The notes beneath the pieces were generated by a model. The model was not told where the DNA came from. It saw only the letters and a program-made list of their open reading frames with translations, and made no database searches. From Paraburkholderia youngii (GTDB lineage Bacteria > Pseudomonadota > Gammaproteobacteria > Burkholderiales > Burkholderiaceae): a stretch of DNA of 64,000 bases. The number at the start of each line of letters is the position of its first letter. Within the stretch, counting starts at the first letter, position 1. The position numbers were made by a program, and so were the translations under genes. The stretch spans positions 5,261,001-5,325,000 of the forward strand of contig NZ_JAALDK010000001.1 of the NCBI RefSeq assembly GCF_013366925.1, given 5' to 3'. Shown in pieces: positions 48,377-60,212 of this stretch.

Positions 48377-48709
48377 TTACTTCGCGACGATCACGCCCTG
48401 CGCCTGCTGATGAAAGTCGTCGAAAAACTTGTATTCGCCCGGCTCCAGCGGGGCGATCACGACGAACGAATCGGCGCCCGGCGCCAGCACCTTCTCTTTA
48501 CGCAATTGCACGCTTTCGAATTCCGCCGCGCCCTTGCCGGTGTTACGCACTTCGATTTTGATACGCTGCCCCGCCGGCACTTCGATGCGGGCAGGGTTCA
48601 GCTTGCCGTCGTTCATTTCGAGCTTGAAGGTCGGCAGGTCGGCTGCGTGAGCCGTGGCCGCCAGGCAAAACGTGGCGGCAAGCATCGTGATCTTTCGGTT
48701 GATTCCCAT
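48377..48709 (-). CDS. ftrB: Periplasmic cupredoxin-like protein (FtrB-like)
   Basis: A 110-residue exported protein: signal peptide (ITMLAATFCLAATAHA) and a single cupredoxin domain (FKLEMNDGKLNPARIEVPAGQRI, PGEYKFFDDFHQQAQG). In Ftr systems this subunit is proposed to oxidise Fe(II). ATG 48709 follows GGAAAGGG. The typical type I copper ligand set is not obvious, as in other family members. Confidence 0.85.
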   Translation of the reverse strand: MGINRKITMLAATFCLAATAHAADLPTFKLEMNDGKLNPARIEVPAGQRIKIEVRNTGKGAAEFESVQLRKEKVLAPGADSFVVIAPLEPGEYKFFDDFHQQAQGVIVAK

Positions 48710-48821
48710 TGCCCTTTCCGGAAAACGCGACGCGCCGACGCCGGGTATCACACCGACTGTCCGCGCGCCGTCTGCTGCATTCACTGATACGTCGAGCGAC
48801 CGCGTTTGCATCGCGCGCCGA

Positions 48822-49370
48822 TCAGTAACCGCCCTTCTTGCCGATGCCAGCGAAGGTGAAGTCATATTCGAGCGTGATGGGCTTGAACCACGGACCCACG
48901 CCGGTTTCCTTGTCGACGTGGCGGCCGAACGCCATGTGGCCCATCTGCATCGGCGGTTCCACGATCAGCTTCAGGTGATACTTGCCCGGGCCTTGCAGCT
49001 TGACGTTGTCGCCGTAGTGCGGACCGTCGTTCGCGACCATCGCCATCAGGTCGCCCTTCAACGGCTGGTTCGAGCCGGCCTTCGTCAGTTCGTAGCGCAC
49101 CTGCAGATAAGGCATCCAGTCGCCTTCGGCGAAACCGGTCGGATTGTTCTTGACCGCGTGAATGTCGGACTCGAGATGGATGTCCGAATCCGACGCCTTG
49201 CGCATCATGCCTTCGGGCTCCATCGTGATCGGCTGCAGGTAGACCACGCCGATTTCCATGCCACCCTGGATCTGCTGCTTGCCGATCGGATATTCGGCGG
49301 CCGAGGCCGACAGCGCCGCGACTGCGGCTACCGTTGCCGCGCCACCCTGCACAAAGGAAGAAATCCGCAT
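48822..49370 (-). CDS. ftrA: P19/Tp34-type periplasmic iron-binding protein (FtrA-like)
   Basis: A 182-residue exported protein with a signal peptide ending SASA-AEYPIG and the P19 domain: GMEIGVVYLQPITMEPEGM, SDIHLESDIHAVKNNPTGF, LKLIVEPPMQMGHMAFGRH. The His/Met/Glu residues bind metal. It captures Fe(II) for the FTR1 permease. First gene of the minus-strand operon, with a Fur-box-like site about 73 bases upstream. Confidence 0.92.
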   Translation of the reverse strand: MRISSFVQGGAATVAAVAALSASAAEYPIGKQQIQGGMEIGVVYLQPITMEPEGMMRKASDSDIHLESDIHAVKNNPTGFAEGDWMPYLQVRYELTKAGSNQPLKGDLMAMVANDGPHYGDNVKLQGPGKYHLKLIVEPPMQMGHMAFGRHVDKETGVGPWFKPITLEYDFTFAGIGKKGGY

Positions 49371-49442
49371 TGATGCTCCTTGTTTTTATCAGACTGGAAT
49401 CGATTTCATTGAAACACGGGGCCGCAAGTCAGATGTGAATTT

Positions 49443-49462
49443 AAATGCGAACCATTCTCAAT
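49443..49462 (-). promoter_or_regulatory. Fur-box-like site before the ftr operon
   Basis: AAATGCGAACCATTCTCAAT, a near-dyad close to the Fur consensus TGAGAATCATTCTCA, 73 bases upstream of the P19 start. Confidence 0.7.
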
Positions 49463-49648
49463 ATTGGTTGAGTTTATCATCGATCGCTGATGAGAACAAA
49501 CCTGTTAGTGCGCTCGGCCTCATGCCAGCATGGTTTTAAGGTTGGCTTAAGAAAATCTTTGTGTATCGAGGAAGGTGGGACGGAATTCGTCACGGCCAAA
49601 GTGACCGCTCCGGACGGCTCCCGCGGGAGCTCGAGTACCGGCCAATGA

Positions 49649-49679
49649 GAAAGGGCGTGGCGAGCGGCCGCGCCCTTTC
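49649..49679 (-). terminator. Hairpin after uvrB
   Basis: GAAAGGGCG paired with CGCCCTTTC around a GC-rich loop, 34 bases past the uvrB stop; only a short T-tail on the minus strand. Confidence 0.5.
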
Positions 49680-49712
49680 ATGGTGGACAAAAGCGGTGGA
49701 GGGAAATGTCAA

Positions 49713-51806
<2,094 letters not shown>

Positions 51807-52251
51807 GAGGGGCGGCACCGGCCTTGGGCAAAGAATCATTCTAACGGGTTGCGGAAAGCGAAGATCGAGCGGGGTTACGTAGGGAGGCGCGGGCCGTGCG
51901 GGCGGCGGCGTGTCATGGCCCTTTGCGGACTTGTGCGCGAGGCGAAGGACAGCGCACCTTGGCCGGGTCGCGCGATCGAAATCGCCCCGTCCGCTCGAAT
52001 TCCTTTCTGCCACATGGCTCCCAGTGCCTGTTTTTCAAGCAAATAATTGCCCTTGGGCCAACCGGTCGTCCGAAAAAAGCGCCCGGATTCGTTACAATGC
52101 GAAGTTGCGCTCGCTCGCCGCTGTCCATAGGCCGTCCCCGATTTTCGCGTTTCGTCGAACTCACGCCGCACACGCGAAACGCCGCCGACGCTCCAGATGA
52201 GGCCGCCCGCGCGCGAAGCCGCCCTCTTTTCACTACTGCTGCCCACCCATC
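51807..52251. other. Divergent region between uvrB and aminotransferase
   Basis: No gene supported. TACAAT at 52095-52100 could be a -10 for the aminotransferase. No LexA box was recognised before uvrB. Confidence 0.4.
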
Positions 52252-53451
52252 ATGTCTCTGTTCTCCGCCGTCGAACTAGCTCCCCGCGACCCGATTCTGG
52301 GCCTGAACGAAGCTTTCAACGCCGATACGCGCGCCACCAAGGTCAACCTCGGCGTTGGTGTCTACTTCAATGAAGAAGGCAAGATTCCGCTGCTGCGCGC
52401 CGTGCGCGAGGCGGAAAAGGCCCGCGTCGATGCCGCACTGCCGCGTGGCTATCTGCCGATCGAAGGTATCGCCGCTTACGATGCCGCCGTGCAAAAGCTG
52501 CTGCTCGGCAACGACTCGCCGCTGATCGCGGCCGGCCGCGTCGTCACGGCGCAGGCGCTGGGCGGCACGGGGGCGCTGAAGATCGGCGCGGACTTCCTGA
52601 AGCGCGTGAATCCGAACAGCAAGGTCGCGATCAGCGACCCGAGCTGGGAAAACCATCGCGCGCTGTTCGAAGGCGCGGGCTTCGTCGTCGAATCGTATCC
52701 GTACTATGACGCGCAGACGCACGGCGTGAACTTCGACGGCATGCTGAGTGCGCTGAACAGCTATGCGGCGGGCACGATCGTCGTGCTGCACGCGTGCTGC
52801 CACAACCCGACCGGCGTCGACCTGAGCGTCGAACAGTGGAAGCAGGTCGTCGAGGTCGTCAAGGCGCGCAATCTCGTGCCGTTCCTCGATATCGCCTACC
52901 AGGGTTTCGGCGACAACATCGAAGCGGACGCGGCAGCCGTGCGTCTGTTCGCGGCGCAGGAACTGAACGTGTTCGTGTCGTCGTCGTTCTCGAAGTCGTT
53001 CTCGCTGTACGGCGAGCGTGTCGGCGCACTGTCGATCATCACCTCGAGCAAGGAAGAAGCGGCGCGCGTGCTGTCGCAACTGAAGCGCGTGATCCGCACC
53101 AACTACTCGAACCCGCCGACGCACGGCGGCTCGGTGGTCGCGGCCGTGCTCGCGTCGCCGGAACTGCGCGCGACGTGGGAAAGCGAACTGGGCGAAATGC
53201 GCGACCGTATCCGCGCAATGCGCAATGGTCTCGTCGAGCGCCTGAAGGCAAGCGGCGTCGATCGTGACTTCAGCTTCGTGAACGCACAGCGCGGCATGTT
53301 TTCGTACTCGGGTCTGACGGCTGCGCAAGTGGATCGTCTGCGCGAAGAGTTCGGCATCTATGCGGTCAGCACCGGCCGTATCTGCGTGGCTGCGCTCAAT
53401 ACGCGCAACCTCGACGTCGTCGCCAACGCGATTGCTCACGTGCTCAAGTAA
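52252..53451 (+). CDS. tyrB: Aromatic/aspartate aminotransferase (class I, PLP)
   Basis: A 399-residue fold-type I aminotransferase of the AspC/TyrB group: KVNLGVGVYFNEEGKIPLL, HACCHNPTGVDLS, and the PLP lysine in SSSFSKSFSLYGERVGAL, with substrate arginine in STGRICVAALN. It transaminates tyrosine, phenylalanine or aspartate with 2-oxoglutarate. ATG 52252. A strong terminator follows. Confidence 0.94.
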   Translation: MSLFSAVELAPRDPILGLNEAFNADTRATKVNLGVGVYFNEEGKIPLLRAVREAEKARVDAALPRGYLPIEGIAAYDAAVQKLLLGNDSPLIAAGRVVTAQALGGTGALKIGADFLKRVNPNSKVAISDPSWENHRALFEGAGFVVESYPYYDAQTHGVNFDGMLSALNSYAAGTIVVLHACCHNPTGVDLSVEQWKQVVEVVKARNLVPFLDIAYQGFGDNIEADAAAVRLFAAQELNVFVSSSFSKSFSLYGERVGALSIITSSKEEAARVLSQLKRVIRTNYSNPPTHGGSVVAAVLASPELRATWESELGEMRDRIRAMRNGLVERLKASGVDRDFSFVNAQRGMFSYSGLTAAQVDRLREEFGIYAVSTGRICVAALNTRNLDVVANAIAHVLK

Positions 53452-53517
53452 GGCAATTCACGGCGCGGAGGTTTGCCGCGCCAGTGCAGCAGCTTCGCCG
53501 CTGCAACTGCCTGTAGA

Positions 53518-53553
53518 AACGGCGCCCTTTTCAGAAAAGGGCGCCGTTTTTTT
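53518..53553 (+). terminator. Intrinsic terminator after aminotransferase
   Basis: AACGGCGCCCTTTT-CAG-AAAAGGGCGCCGTTTTTTT, a 14-base perfect stem. It may serve the convergent patatin gene too. Confidence 0.9.
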
Positions 53554-53613
53554 ATGCCTGCCGGACTGTTCGTTCGGCCTTGCCGGCGCGGCGTCGGGTT
53601 TCTCCGCGAAGAA

Positions 53614-54846
53614 TCAGCGCGAGTCCCGATGAATATCGTGCGTGACGAACCCGGCATCGTTCTGCGGCATATCGAGCCAGTCGGGCTGTTCGAGCGAACG
53701 GACAATATCTTCGAGACCGCTTCGCCAATGCTCGCGCATCGTCGACAGACCGAATTGAAAGTCCTTGTAGTGTCCTTCGTATTCCTTGTGCCGGTAGATC
53801 AGGTGAATCACGTTGTAGCGCTTCGAGCACGACAGATCTTCGGCCAGCTTGCACCACGGATCGTCGCGTTGCTCTTCGGGCACACGGTCCAGCACCTCGC
53901 GCAGTACGTGACGGAAACGCTGCGAACGCTGCAGCATGTCGGTCACGAGACGCGTACGGCTCGAATACTGGATGTCTTTCATGCGCCCCTGCACGTCGGT
54001 GATGTTGTCCGGCACCGGCCCGATCGCGCTCCATAAATCGACCTGAAACGCGAGCGTATCGCGACGCGGTGTGGTCTGGAGCACCTCGTAGAGCGGCGTA
54101 TTCGACATCAGGCCGCCGTCCCAGTAGAACTGACCGTCTATCTCGACGGCCGCGAACCCCGGCGGCAACGCGCCCGACGCTATGAAATGCTCGGGCCTGA
54201 GCGTGGTGCGCGTATTGTCGAAGTACGCGAAGTTGCCCGTGCCGCAATTCACCGCGCCCACCGACACGCGTATTTCCCCGGAATTGATCCGATCGAAATC
54301 GCACAGCGACTCGAGCGTGGCCTTCAGCGGCGTGGTGTCGTAGTAGCTCGCCAATTGCGGCGAGCCGGACACTGTCGGCAACGGCGGCGGAAAACGCGGC
54401 ACGAAAAAGCCCTTTTGCCCTTCGACGATCGCGCTCATCGCCTGCGCTGCCGTAAATGCCTTGCGCACCGCTTCGCTCGAATTGAACAGCACGTGTTCGA
54501 CCGGAGCCGGCAACGGCGGTCCGAACGCCGGCTGGCAGATCGTCTCCCAGAATTGCAGCAGACGCTCGACGCGTCGTTCCGGCGCATTGCCCGCAATGAT
54601 CGCCGTATTCAGCGCGCCGATCGAAATTCCCGCGATCCAGTTCGGTTCGATGCCGGCTTCGTAAAGCCCCTGAAAGACGCCGGCCTGATAGGCGCCGAGC
54701 GCGCCGCCGCCTTGCAGCATCAGCGCGACGGTTTCGTAGCTGGGCAACCGGAGGTGCCGGCGCGAGCGGGCGGCAATCGCCGGACCCGCACCCTCCCCGT
54801 CGCCGGACACGCCCACGCGCGCCCGCTTCAGATTGCGTTGCGCCAT
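53614..54846 (-). CDS. Patatin-like phospholipase with DUF3734 tail
   Basis: A 410-residue protein. The patatin domain has the oxyanion-hole LMLQGGGALGAYQAGVF, nucleophile motif GISIGALN and catalytic Asp in WDGGLMSNTP. The C-terminal ~110 residues (NVIHLIYRHKEYEGHYKDFQFG) match the DUF3734 extension common in Burkholderiales. It probably hydrolyses lipids. 10 bases downstream of bdhA on the same strand, so cotranscribed. Confidence 0.92.
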   Translation of the reverse strand: MAQRNLKRARVGVSGDGEGAGPAIAARSRRHLRLPSYETVALMLQGGGALGAYQAGVFQGLYEAGIEPNWIAGISIGALNTAIIAGNAPERRVERLLQFWETICQPAFGPPLPAPVEHVLFNSSEAVRKAFTAAQAMSAIVEGQKGFFVPRFPPPLPTVSGSPQLASYYDTTPLKATLESLCDFDRINSGEIRVSVGAVNCGTGNFAYFDNTRTTLRPEHFIASGALPPGFAAVEIDGQFYWDGGLMSNTPLYEVLQTTPRRDTLAFQVDLWSAIGPVPDNITDVQGRMKDIQYSSRTRLVTDMLQRSQRFRHVLREVLDRVPEEQRDDPWCKLAEDLSCSKRYNVIHLIYRHKEYEGHYKDFQFGLSTMREHWRSGLEDIVRSLEQPDWLDMPQNDAGFVTHDIHRDSR

Positions 54847-54856
54847 GGGCCGCCCC

Positions 54857-55654
54857 TTAGTGCATATACCAGCCGTGGCTCACGACGAACGACTGGCCGG
54901 TCAGCGCCGCGCTCGGGAAGGTCGACAGGAACAGCACGGTCTGCGCGACGTCTTCGACCGTCGTGAAGATACCGTCGACGGTACCGCCCAGCATCACGCG
55001 CTTGATCACTTCCTCTTCGCTGATACCGAATTCCTTCGCCTGCTCGGGAATCTGCTTGTCGACGAGCGGCGTGCGCACGAAGCCCGGACACACGACGTGC
55101 GAACGCACGTTATGCGCAGCGCCCTCCTTGGCGAGCACGCGCGACAGACCCAGCAGAGCGTGCTTCGCGGTCACGTACGCCGACTTCAGCGGCGAGGCGA
55201 GATGCGAGTGGACCGAGCCCATGTAGATCACGACACCGCCGCGATTGTCCTTGTACATGTGCTTGAGCGCGGCCTTGGTGGTCAGGAACGCGCCGTCCAC
55301 GTGAATGGCCTGCATCTTTTTCCAGTCCGAGAACGAATAGTTTTCGATCGGATTGACGATCTGGATGCCGGCGTTGGAAACGAGAATGTCGATCGAGCCG
55401 AATTCCTCGGCGACCTTGTCGATACCCTGGTTGACGGCGTCTTCGCTCGTCACGTCCATTGCCACGCCGATTGCCTTACCGCCGCCCTTTCTGATTTCTT
55501 CAGCAACGGCGTTCGCGCCCTCCTGGTTCAGGTCGGCGATCGCGACCGCCGCACCTGCGGCCGACAGAGTCAACGCGATCTGTTTGCCGATGCCACTCGC
55601 GGCGCCAGTGACGACGGCGACCTTGCCGTTCAGATTCGAGTTCAGAGACGACAT
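54857..55654 (-). CDS. bdhA: 3-hydroxybutyrate dehydrogenase
   Basis: A 265-residue short-chain dehydrogenase: NAD site [23 protein letters not shown], catalytic Ser-Tyr-Lys in [24 protein letters not shown], and the long substrate loop ([22 protein letters not shown]). The pattern around the Tyr matches 3-hydroxybutyrate dehydrogenases. It oxidises 3-hydroxybutyrate to acetoacetate, in PHB turnover. ATG 55654 follows GGAGG. Confidence 0.9.
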   Translation of the reverse strand: MSSLNSNLNGKVAVVTGAASGIGKQIALTLSAAGAAVAIADLNQEGANAVAEEIRKGGGKAIGVAMDVTSEDAVNQGIDKVAEEFGSIDILVSNAGIQIVNPIENYSFSDWKKMQAIHVDGAFLTTKAALKHMYKDNRGGVVIYMGSVHSHLASPLKSAYVTAKHALLGLSRVLAKEGAAHNVRSHVVCPGFVRTPLVDKQIPEQAKEFGISEEEVIKRVMLGGTVDGIFTTVEDVAQTVLFLSTFPSAALTGQSFVVSHGWYMH

Positions 55655-55888
55655 CCAGAACCTCCATGCAGTTGATGAGCAATGAGACCACGAAGCCGCG
55701 CGCCGGGAGAAGTCGGCCAAACGGTATAGACCGTTCGGCGGATGCAGCGCGGCGGCTGACTTTGCTATTGTGCATGAACCCTGTGAACGACATAGGTAAA
55801 ACGCACGCCGAACCGGATCTATTTAAACTGAACGCTTCCGGACTGAATCCGGCTCCATTCCCGTGGCATCACCAACCAGGAGACATGC

Positions 55889-56860
55889 ATGAATTATCGA
55901 CGTCTGGGCCGCTCTGGCCTGCAAGTGAGCGAGTTGTCGATCGGCTCATGGGTCACGTACGGCAACCAGGTGGATCACCGCGCCGCGCGCGAATCGCTTG
56001 CCGCGGCGCGCGACGCGGGCGTCAATTTCTTCGACAACGCCGAAGTTTATGCGGGCGGCAAATCCGAGGAAATCATGGGCCATGCGTTGAAGGAACTCGC
56101 GTGGCCGCGCGTCAGTTACGTGGTGTCGACGAAATTTTTCTGGGGACTCAACGAAGCGCCGAATCAGTACCACACGCTGAACCGCAAGTATCTGATGAAC
56201 GCGATCGACGGGTCGTTGAAGCGCCTACAACTCGATTACGTCGATCTCGTGTTCTGTCATCGTCCCGACCCGAACACGCCAGTCGAGGAAACGGTCTGGG
56301 CAATGAGCGACATGATCGCGCGCGGCAAGGCGCTGTACTGGGGCACCTCGGAATGGAACGCCGACGAGATTCGCGCCGCATATGAAATCGCCGAGCGGCA
56401 TCATCTGCACAAGCCGGTCATGGAGCAGCCGCAATACAACCTGTTTCACCGCAAACGCGTCGAGCGGGAATACAAGCGGCTTTACGAGGACATCGGCCTC
56501 GGACTGACCACGTGGAGTCCGCTGGCATCGGGCCTGCTCACCGGCAAATACCGTGACGGCGTGCCCGCCGACAGTCGCGCGCAGTTGCAGGGCTATGACT
56601 GGCTGCGTCAGCAGCTCACCGACCCGACGCGGAACAACGTGGTCGGCCAGCTCGGCGCGGTCGCCGACGAACTCGACTGCACGGTCGGTCAGCTCGCGAT
56701 CGCGTGGATTCTGAAGAATCCGAATGTCAGCACGGTGATCACGGGCGCCTCGCGCGTCGAACAGATCGGCGAAAACATGCGGTCCGCCGAGGTGGCGACG
56801 CGCATCACGCCGGAGATCAAGCAGCGGATCGAGGAGATCATCGGCGACGCGCACGAGTAA
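55889..56860 (+). CDS. Aldo/keto reductase, Kv-beta/YghZ group
   Basis: A 323-residue AKR. Catalytic residues are Asp and Tyr in [15 protein letters not shown], Lys in VVSTKFFW and His-equivalent in [15 protein letters not shown] site near [11 protein letters not shown]. Its closest look-alikes are the voltage-gated K+ channel beta-subunit-like reductases. Substrate unknown. ATG 55889 follows AGGAGA. Confidence 0.93.
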   Translation: MNYRRLGRSGLQVSELSIGSWVTYGNQVDHRAARESLAAARDAGVNFFDNAEVYAGGKSEEIMGHALKELAWPRVSYVVSTKFFWGLNEAPNQYHTLNRKYLMNAIDGSLKRLQLDYVDLVFCHRPDPNTPVEETVWAMSDMIARGKALYWGTSEWNADEIRAAYEIAERHHLHKPVMEQPQYNLFHRKRVEREYKRLYEDIGLGLTTWSPLASGLLTGKYRDGVPADSRAQLQGYDWLRQQLTDPTRNNVVGQLGAVADELDCTVGQLAIAWILKNPNVSTVITGASRVEQIGENMRSAEVATRITPEIKQRIEEIIGDAHE

Positions 56861-56979
56861 TCGCGCGCGCAGCGCCACGCACTGAGTGGGTAACCGGGCA
56901 CGCGCGGTCGCGTACAATACGCGACCGCGCGTCGCCGGCTCCGTCGGGCCGGCCTGCGCTCTCTCAGCGTCCTCTCATC

Positions 56980-57825
56980 ATGCTCAGCTACCGCCACGCC
57001 TTTCATGCCGGCAATCACGCCGACGTTCTGAAACACGCCGTCGTGTTGCAGCTCCTGCTCTACCTTGGCCAGAAGGACAAGGCCTACTGGTATATCGACA
57101 CGCACGCGGGCGCCGGCGTCTACTCGCTGAAGGAAGGCTACGCGACGAAAACCGGCGAGTTCGAGACGGGTATCGCAAAACTGTGGGGCCGCAACGATCT
57201 GCCGCCGCTGTTCGCCGACTACGTCGACGAAGTCAGCGCGCTCAATGCCGATGGCCAGCTGCATTTCTATCCGGGCTCGCCATATCTCGCGTGGCGACAG
57301 TTGCGCGCGCAGGATCGTATGCGGCTATTCGAATTGCACAGCACCGAAATCGATGTGCTACGCCACAATTTTCGCGACGCGGGTCGCCGCGCGATGCTGT
57401 ACGCGGGCGACGGCTTCGACGGCATTCTCGCGCTGTTGCCGCCGGCGCCGCGCCGCGCGCTGATCCTGCTCGACCCGTCGTATGAAGACAAGCGCGACTA
57501 CGGGCGCACGCTGCGCTGCGTCGAGGAAAGTCTGAAGCGGTTTCCGACCGGCACGTATGCGGTCTGGTATCCACAGGTCAAGCGCCCCGAGTCGCAGCGT
57601 TTTCCCGATCAGCTGAAACAATTGCAGAACGACAACTGGCTGCACGTCAGCCTGACCGTCAGCAATCCGCCTGAAGACGGCTATGGGCTGTTCGGTAGCG
57701 GCATGTTCATCCTGAACCCGCCCTATACGCTCGCCAAGATGCTGAAGGACCAGATGCCATGGCTCGTCAAGATGCTCGGCGAGGACAAGGCTGCGACGTT
57801 CAAGGTCGAATATCGCGGCAATTGA
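56980..57825 (+). CDS. rlmJ: 23S rRNA (adenine-2030-N6)-methyltransferase RlmJ
   Basis: A 281-residue RlmJ: MLSYRHAFHAGNHADVLKHAV, SAM-site YIDTHAGAGVYSL, catalytic LILLDPSYEDKRDY, ending GSGMFILNPPYTLAKML. It methylates A2030 of 23S rRNA. ATG 56980 chosen; the frame open upstream has no ribosome site. Confidence 0.95.
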   Translation: MLSYRHAFHAGNHADVLKHAVVLQLLLYLGQKDKAYWYIDTHAGAGVYSLKEGYATKTGEFETGIAKLWGRNDLPPLFADYVDEVSALNADGQLHFYPGSPYLAWRQLRAQDRMRLFELHSTEIDVLRHNFRDAGRRAMLYAGDGFDGILALLPPAPRRALILLDPSYEDKRDYGRTLRCVEESLKRFPTGTYAVWYPQVKRPESQRFPDQLKQLQNDNWLHVSLTVSNPPEDGYGLFGSGMFILNPPYTLAKMLKDQMPWLVKMLGEDKAATFKVEYRGN

Positions 57826-57903
57826 ACGCGATATGCGGCACGTGAGCGCATTGCGCGTGCGGTCTGCAGTTGCCTGCCCGCGCAAGCCGATCTGCGCTCG
57901 GGC

Positions 57904-58944
57904 TCACTTCAACTGCGCGGCCGCCTTGCTCGCGAACTGGTTCGTATAGGTCGCACTCAAATCGATCTTCTTCGGATCGAGCCGGCTGTCGAACGACGAC
58001 AACGCGCGCAGCGCCGTCGCCGGCCCATCTGCGGGCATCAGTCCGTCCGGAGAGTACGCGTCGCGCACGTTGTGAAAGGCATCGAGATAAAGCGTCGGGT
58101 CGCCCAGCAGATAGGCTTGCGGCACCATCTTCAGCAGATCCGCATCGCTCGCGGTCTGCAGCCAATGATTCGCGTGCACGATCGCGTTGGTCAGCGCCTG
58201 CGTCGTCTTCGGATTTTTCTGGATGAAGCTTTCGGGCGCATAAAGCGTTGCGGCGGGCATCGTACCGCCGAACACCTCCTGCGTGCCTTTGACCGTGCGC
58301 GTATCCACCAGCACCTTGATCGCGCCGCTACGCGTGAGCTTGGTCATCATTGGATCGACATTGGATAGCGCGTCGATCTGCCCACTGCCCACCGCGGCCA
58401 GCACTGTGGCGCCGCTTCCGACGCCGATCGCCGAAATGTCGCTGCGCTGCACGCCGGCCTTGCGCAACGCGACGGTGAGCACGAGATCCGTCGACGAACC
58501 CGGCGCGCTCACGCCGACCTTCGCGCCTTTGAAGTCCGCGAGCGACTTGATCTGATCGGCCTTCGACTTCACCACGCCGATCACGATCTGCGGTGCGCGG
58601 CCCATCAACACGAACGCGCGATAGTGTTGCCCCTTCGCCTGCATGAACAGCGTGTGCTCGAACGCGCCCGCGCCGACTTCGGCGCTGCCGCCCACCACCG
58701 CTTCGAGCGCCTTCGAGCCGCCCGCGAAATCTTCGAGCGTGACGTTCAGGCCTTCGTCCTTGAAGTAGCCGAGCTGCTGTGCGGCGAGGACTGGCAAATA
58801 GTAGAGGCCGGGTAAGCCGCCGACGGCCATCGTCAGTGTCGGCATTTCCGGCGCGTCCTTCGCGAACCCGGCGCCGGGCAGCGTAGCCAGTGCGAGCAGG
58901 ATCAGGCAGGCGCGCGTCGCACGCTGCATCCAGTGATTGGGCAT
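57904..58944 (-). CDS. ABC transporter substrate-binding protein, NitT/TauT type
   Basis: A 346-residue exported binding protein: signal peptide (ACLILLALATLPGAGFA) and NMT1/SsuA-like domain (LTMAVGGLPGLYYLPVLAAQQLGYFKDEGLNV, FKGAKVGVSAPGSSTDLV). Such proteins bind sulfonates, nitrate or pyrimidine precursors. No permease or ATPase gene is adjacent, so it is an orphan here. Confidence 0.88.
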   Translation of the reverse strand: MPNHWMQRATRACLILLALATLPGAGFAKDAPEMPTLTMAVGGLPGLYYLPVLAAQQLGYFKDEGLNVTLEDFAGGSKALEAVVGGSAEVGAGAFEHTLFMQAKGQHYRAFVLMGRAPQIVIGVVKSKADQIKSLADFKGAKVGVSAPGSSTDLVLTVALRKAGVQRSDISAIGVGSGATVLAAVGSGQIDALSNVDPMMTKLTRSGAIKVLVDTRTVKGTQEVFGGTMPAATLYAPESFIQKNPKTTQALTNAIVHANHWLQTASDADLLKMVPQAYLLGDPTLYLDAFHNVRDAYSPDGLMPADGPATALRALSSFDSRLDPKKIDLSATYTNQFASKAAAQLK

Positions 58945-59165
58945 GATGACGTCTCCTTGTGTTTTCCGTTCGAAGCGGTGACGCAGGCGCGCAGCCGGGA
59001 TCGAAGCTCACGGCGACGAGGCGCGCAACGATTGTCCTCGGACGGTTTCACGGACGCCATGCGCCCAAACCCGAATGGGATTGTCGGGGGCGAGCGAAGC
59101 CGGCGTATTGGGGAGAAGCGAGACGGGTTAGAAGCGTCGCCGACTATCTTTCGCGCCGTCGCTGC

Positions 59166-59516
59166 CTATTGCGGAAACGGCACTGGTCGGGGCATCGGCC
59201 GCGGCGGCACGCCACCACCCGCCGGCAACTGGATATAAGGCGCGACCACGAACGGCGGCGGCGATTCTGCAGGCAGCTCGACCGGTGCCGCGATCGGCGG
59301 CGCGGCGACGATCGGCTCCGGCGCAGGCGGCGCGCTTAGCAGTACGGTACCGCTCTGGCCATCATTGATGCCGCCAAGCGTATCGAGAACCACGGCAGGA
59401 CGCTCGTAATCGGACACCGCATACGCGTCCGACGCGGCACAAAGGGTGGCGAAGGTTGCCGTGGCGGCCGCGGCCATCATGGATCGGAATGTTTGCAGCG
59501 AACGGACGGAGGACAT
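59166..59516 (-). CDS. Small exported proline-rich protein
   Basis: 116 residues: signal peptide-like start (MMAAAATATFATLCAASDAYA) then a Pro/Ala-rich body ending PPRPMPRPVPFPQ. No domain known. Probably periplasmic or surface; it may be a hypothetical specific to the genus. Confidence 0.6.
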   Translation of the reverse strand: MSSVRSLQTFRSMMAAAATATFATLCAASDAYAVSDYERPAVVLDTLGGINDGQSGTVLLSAPPAPEPIVAAPPIAAPVELPAESPPPFVVAPYIQLPAGGGVPPRPMPRPVPFPQ

Positions 59517-59762
59517 AGGCAGCCCGATTGGTTATGAATGCCGTCTTGCGCGAAAAACGTCCTACATTACCGCGGCCCGCGTTACGAAGCTAGTCGATAT
59601 TCGCCATGAGCAGCCTTCTTGCGGCGATCACTCGAAAAACGCCGAAGGCACGCGGTTTTCGATATGCAGATACGACAAAGCCCCGCTTTGACGGGGCTCG
59701 ACATTGGTACTGCAATGGCCGCGCAAAAGCAGGCGCCGCCAGGTCAAACTCAAAGCGGAAAC

Positions 59763-59909
59763 TTAGCGCGAATAGCCATTGGTTTCGAGCGAACGGATGC
59801 GCTGTTCGAGCTGGACGATATCCGACGACGATGCGAGGTATGCCTCACGACGGCTACGTTCCGCGGTTTCGAACCAGGTGCTCAGCTTCTCAAGAATGAA
59901 TGCAAACAT
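59763..59909 (-). CDS. DUF3563 small protein
   Basis: 48 residues, MFAFILEKLSTWFETAERS at the start and a helix ending QLEQRIRSLETNGYSR. This is the pattern of DUF3563 proteins, common in Burkholderia. ATG 59909 is preceded by TTGGAGAA. Function unknown. Confidence 0.85.
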   Translation of the reverse strand: MFAFILEKLSTWFETAERSRREAYLASSSDIVQLEQRIRSLETNGYSR

Positions 59910-60212
59910 GACGTTCTCCAAGGATCAGATCGAATCCCCGGTGATTTGACATCAGGGATTTCCCGTAAAAGGGTTAACCCGCATTATAGCCCTCAGGCGC
60001 AACCTGACCAGTGAAATGCCCGCATGATGTGCATTCCAATTTGGAATGATGCACTTAATTGGTGCATTGTCGGTGCTGATTTTATTGAGATTCACCCGCC
60101 CGCTCGGCGCGGACGTCCTTGCTCTGAGTTTCAACGCACACTTCCGGTGCGCCAATCTGTTTGACCCAAAGCGAATCGGCAGACCAGGTTGCGACTCTCC
60201 TCGACCCACCGG
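59910..60212. other. Non-coding stretch with nested dyads (60029-60066)
   Basis: No gene seen. GTGCATTCC-AATT-TGGAATGATGCAC-type symmetry spans 60029-60054. It overlaps TGCACTTAATTGGTGCA at 60050-60066, which matches the half-site pattern of NtrC (TGCAC-N5-TGGTGCA). The dyads lie about 120-160 bases upstream of the DUF3563 start. Confidence 0.5.
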
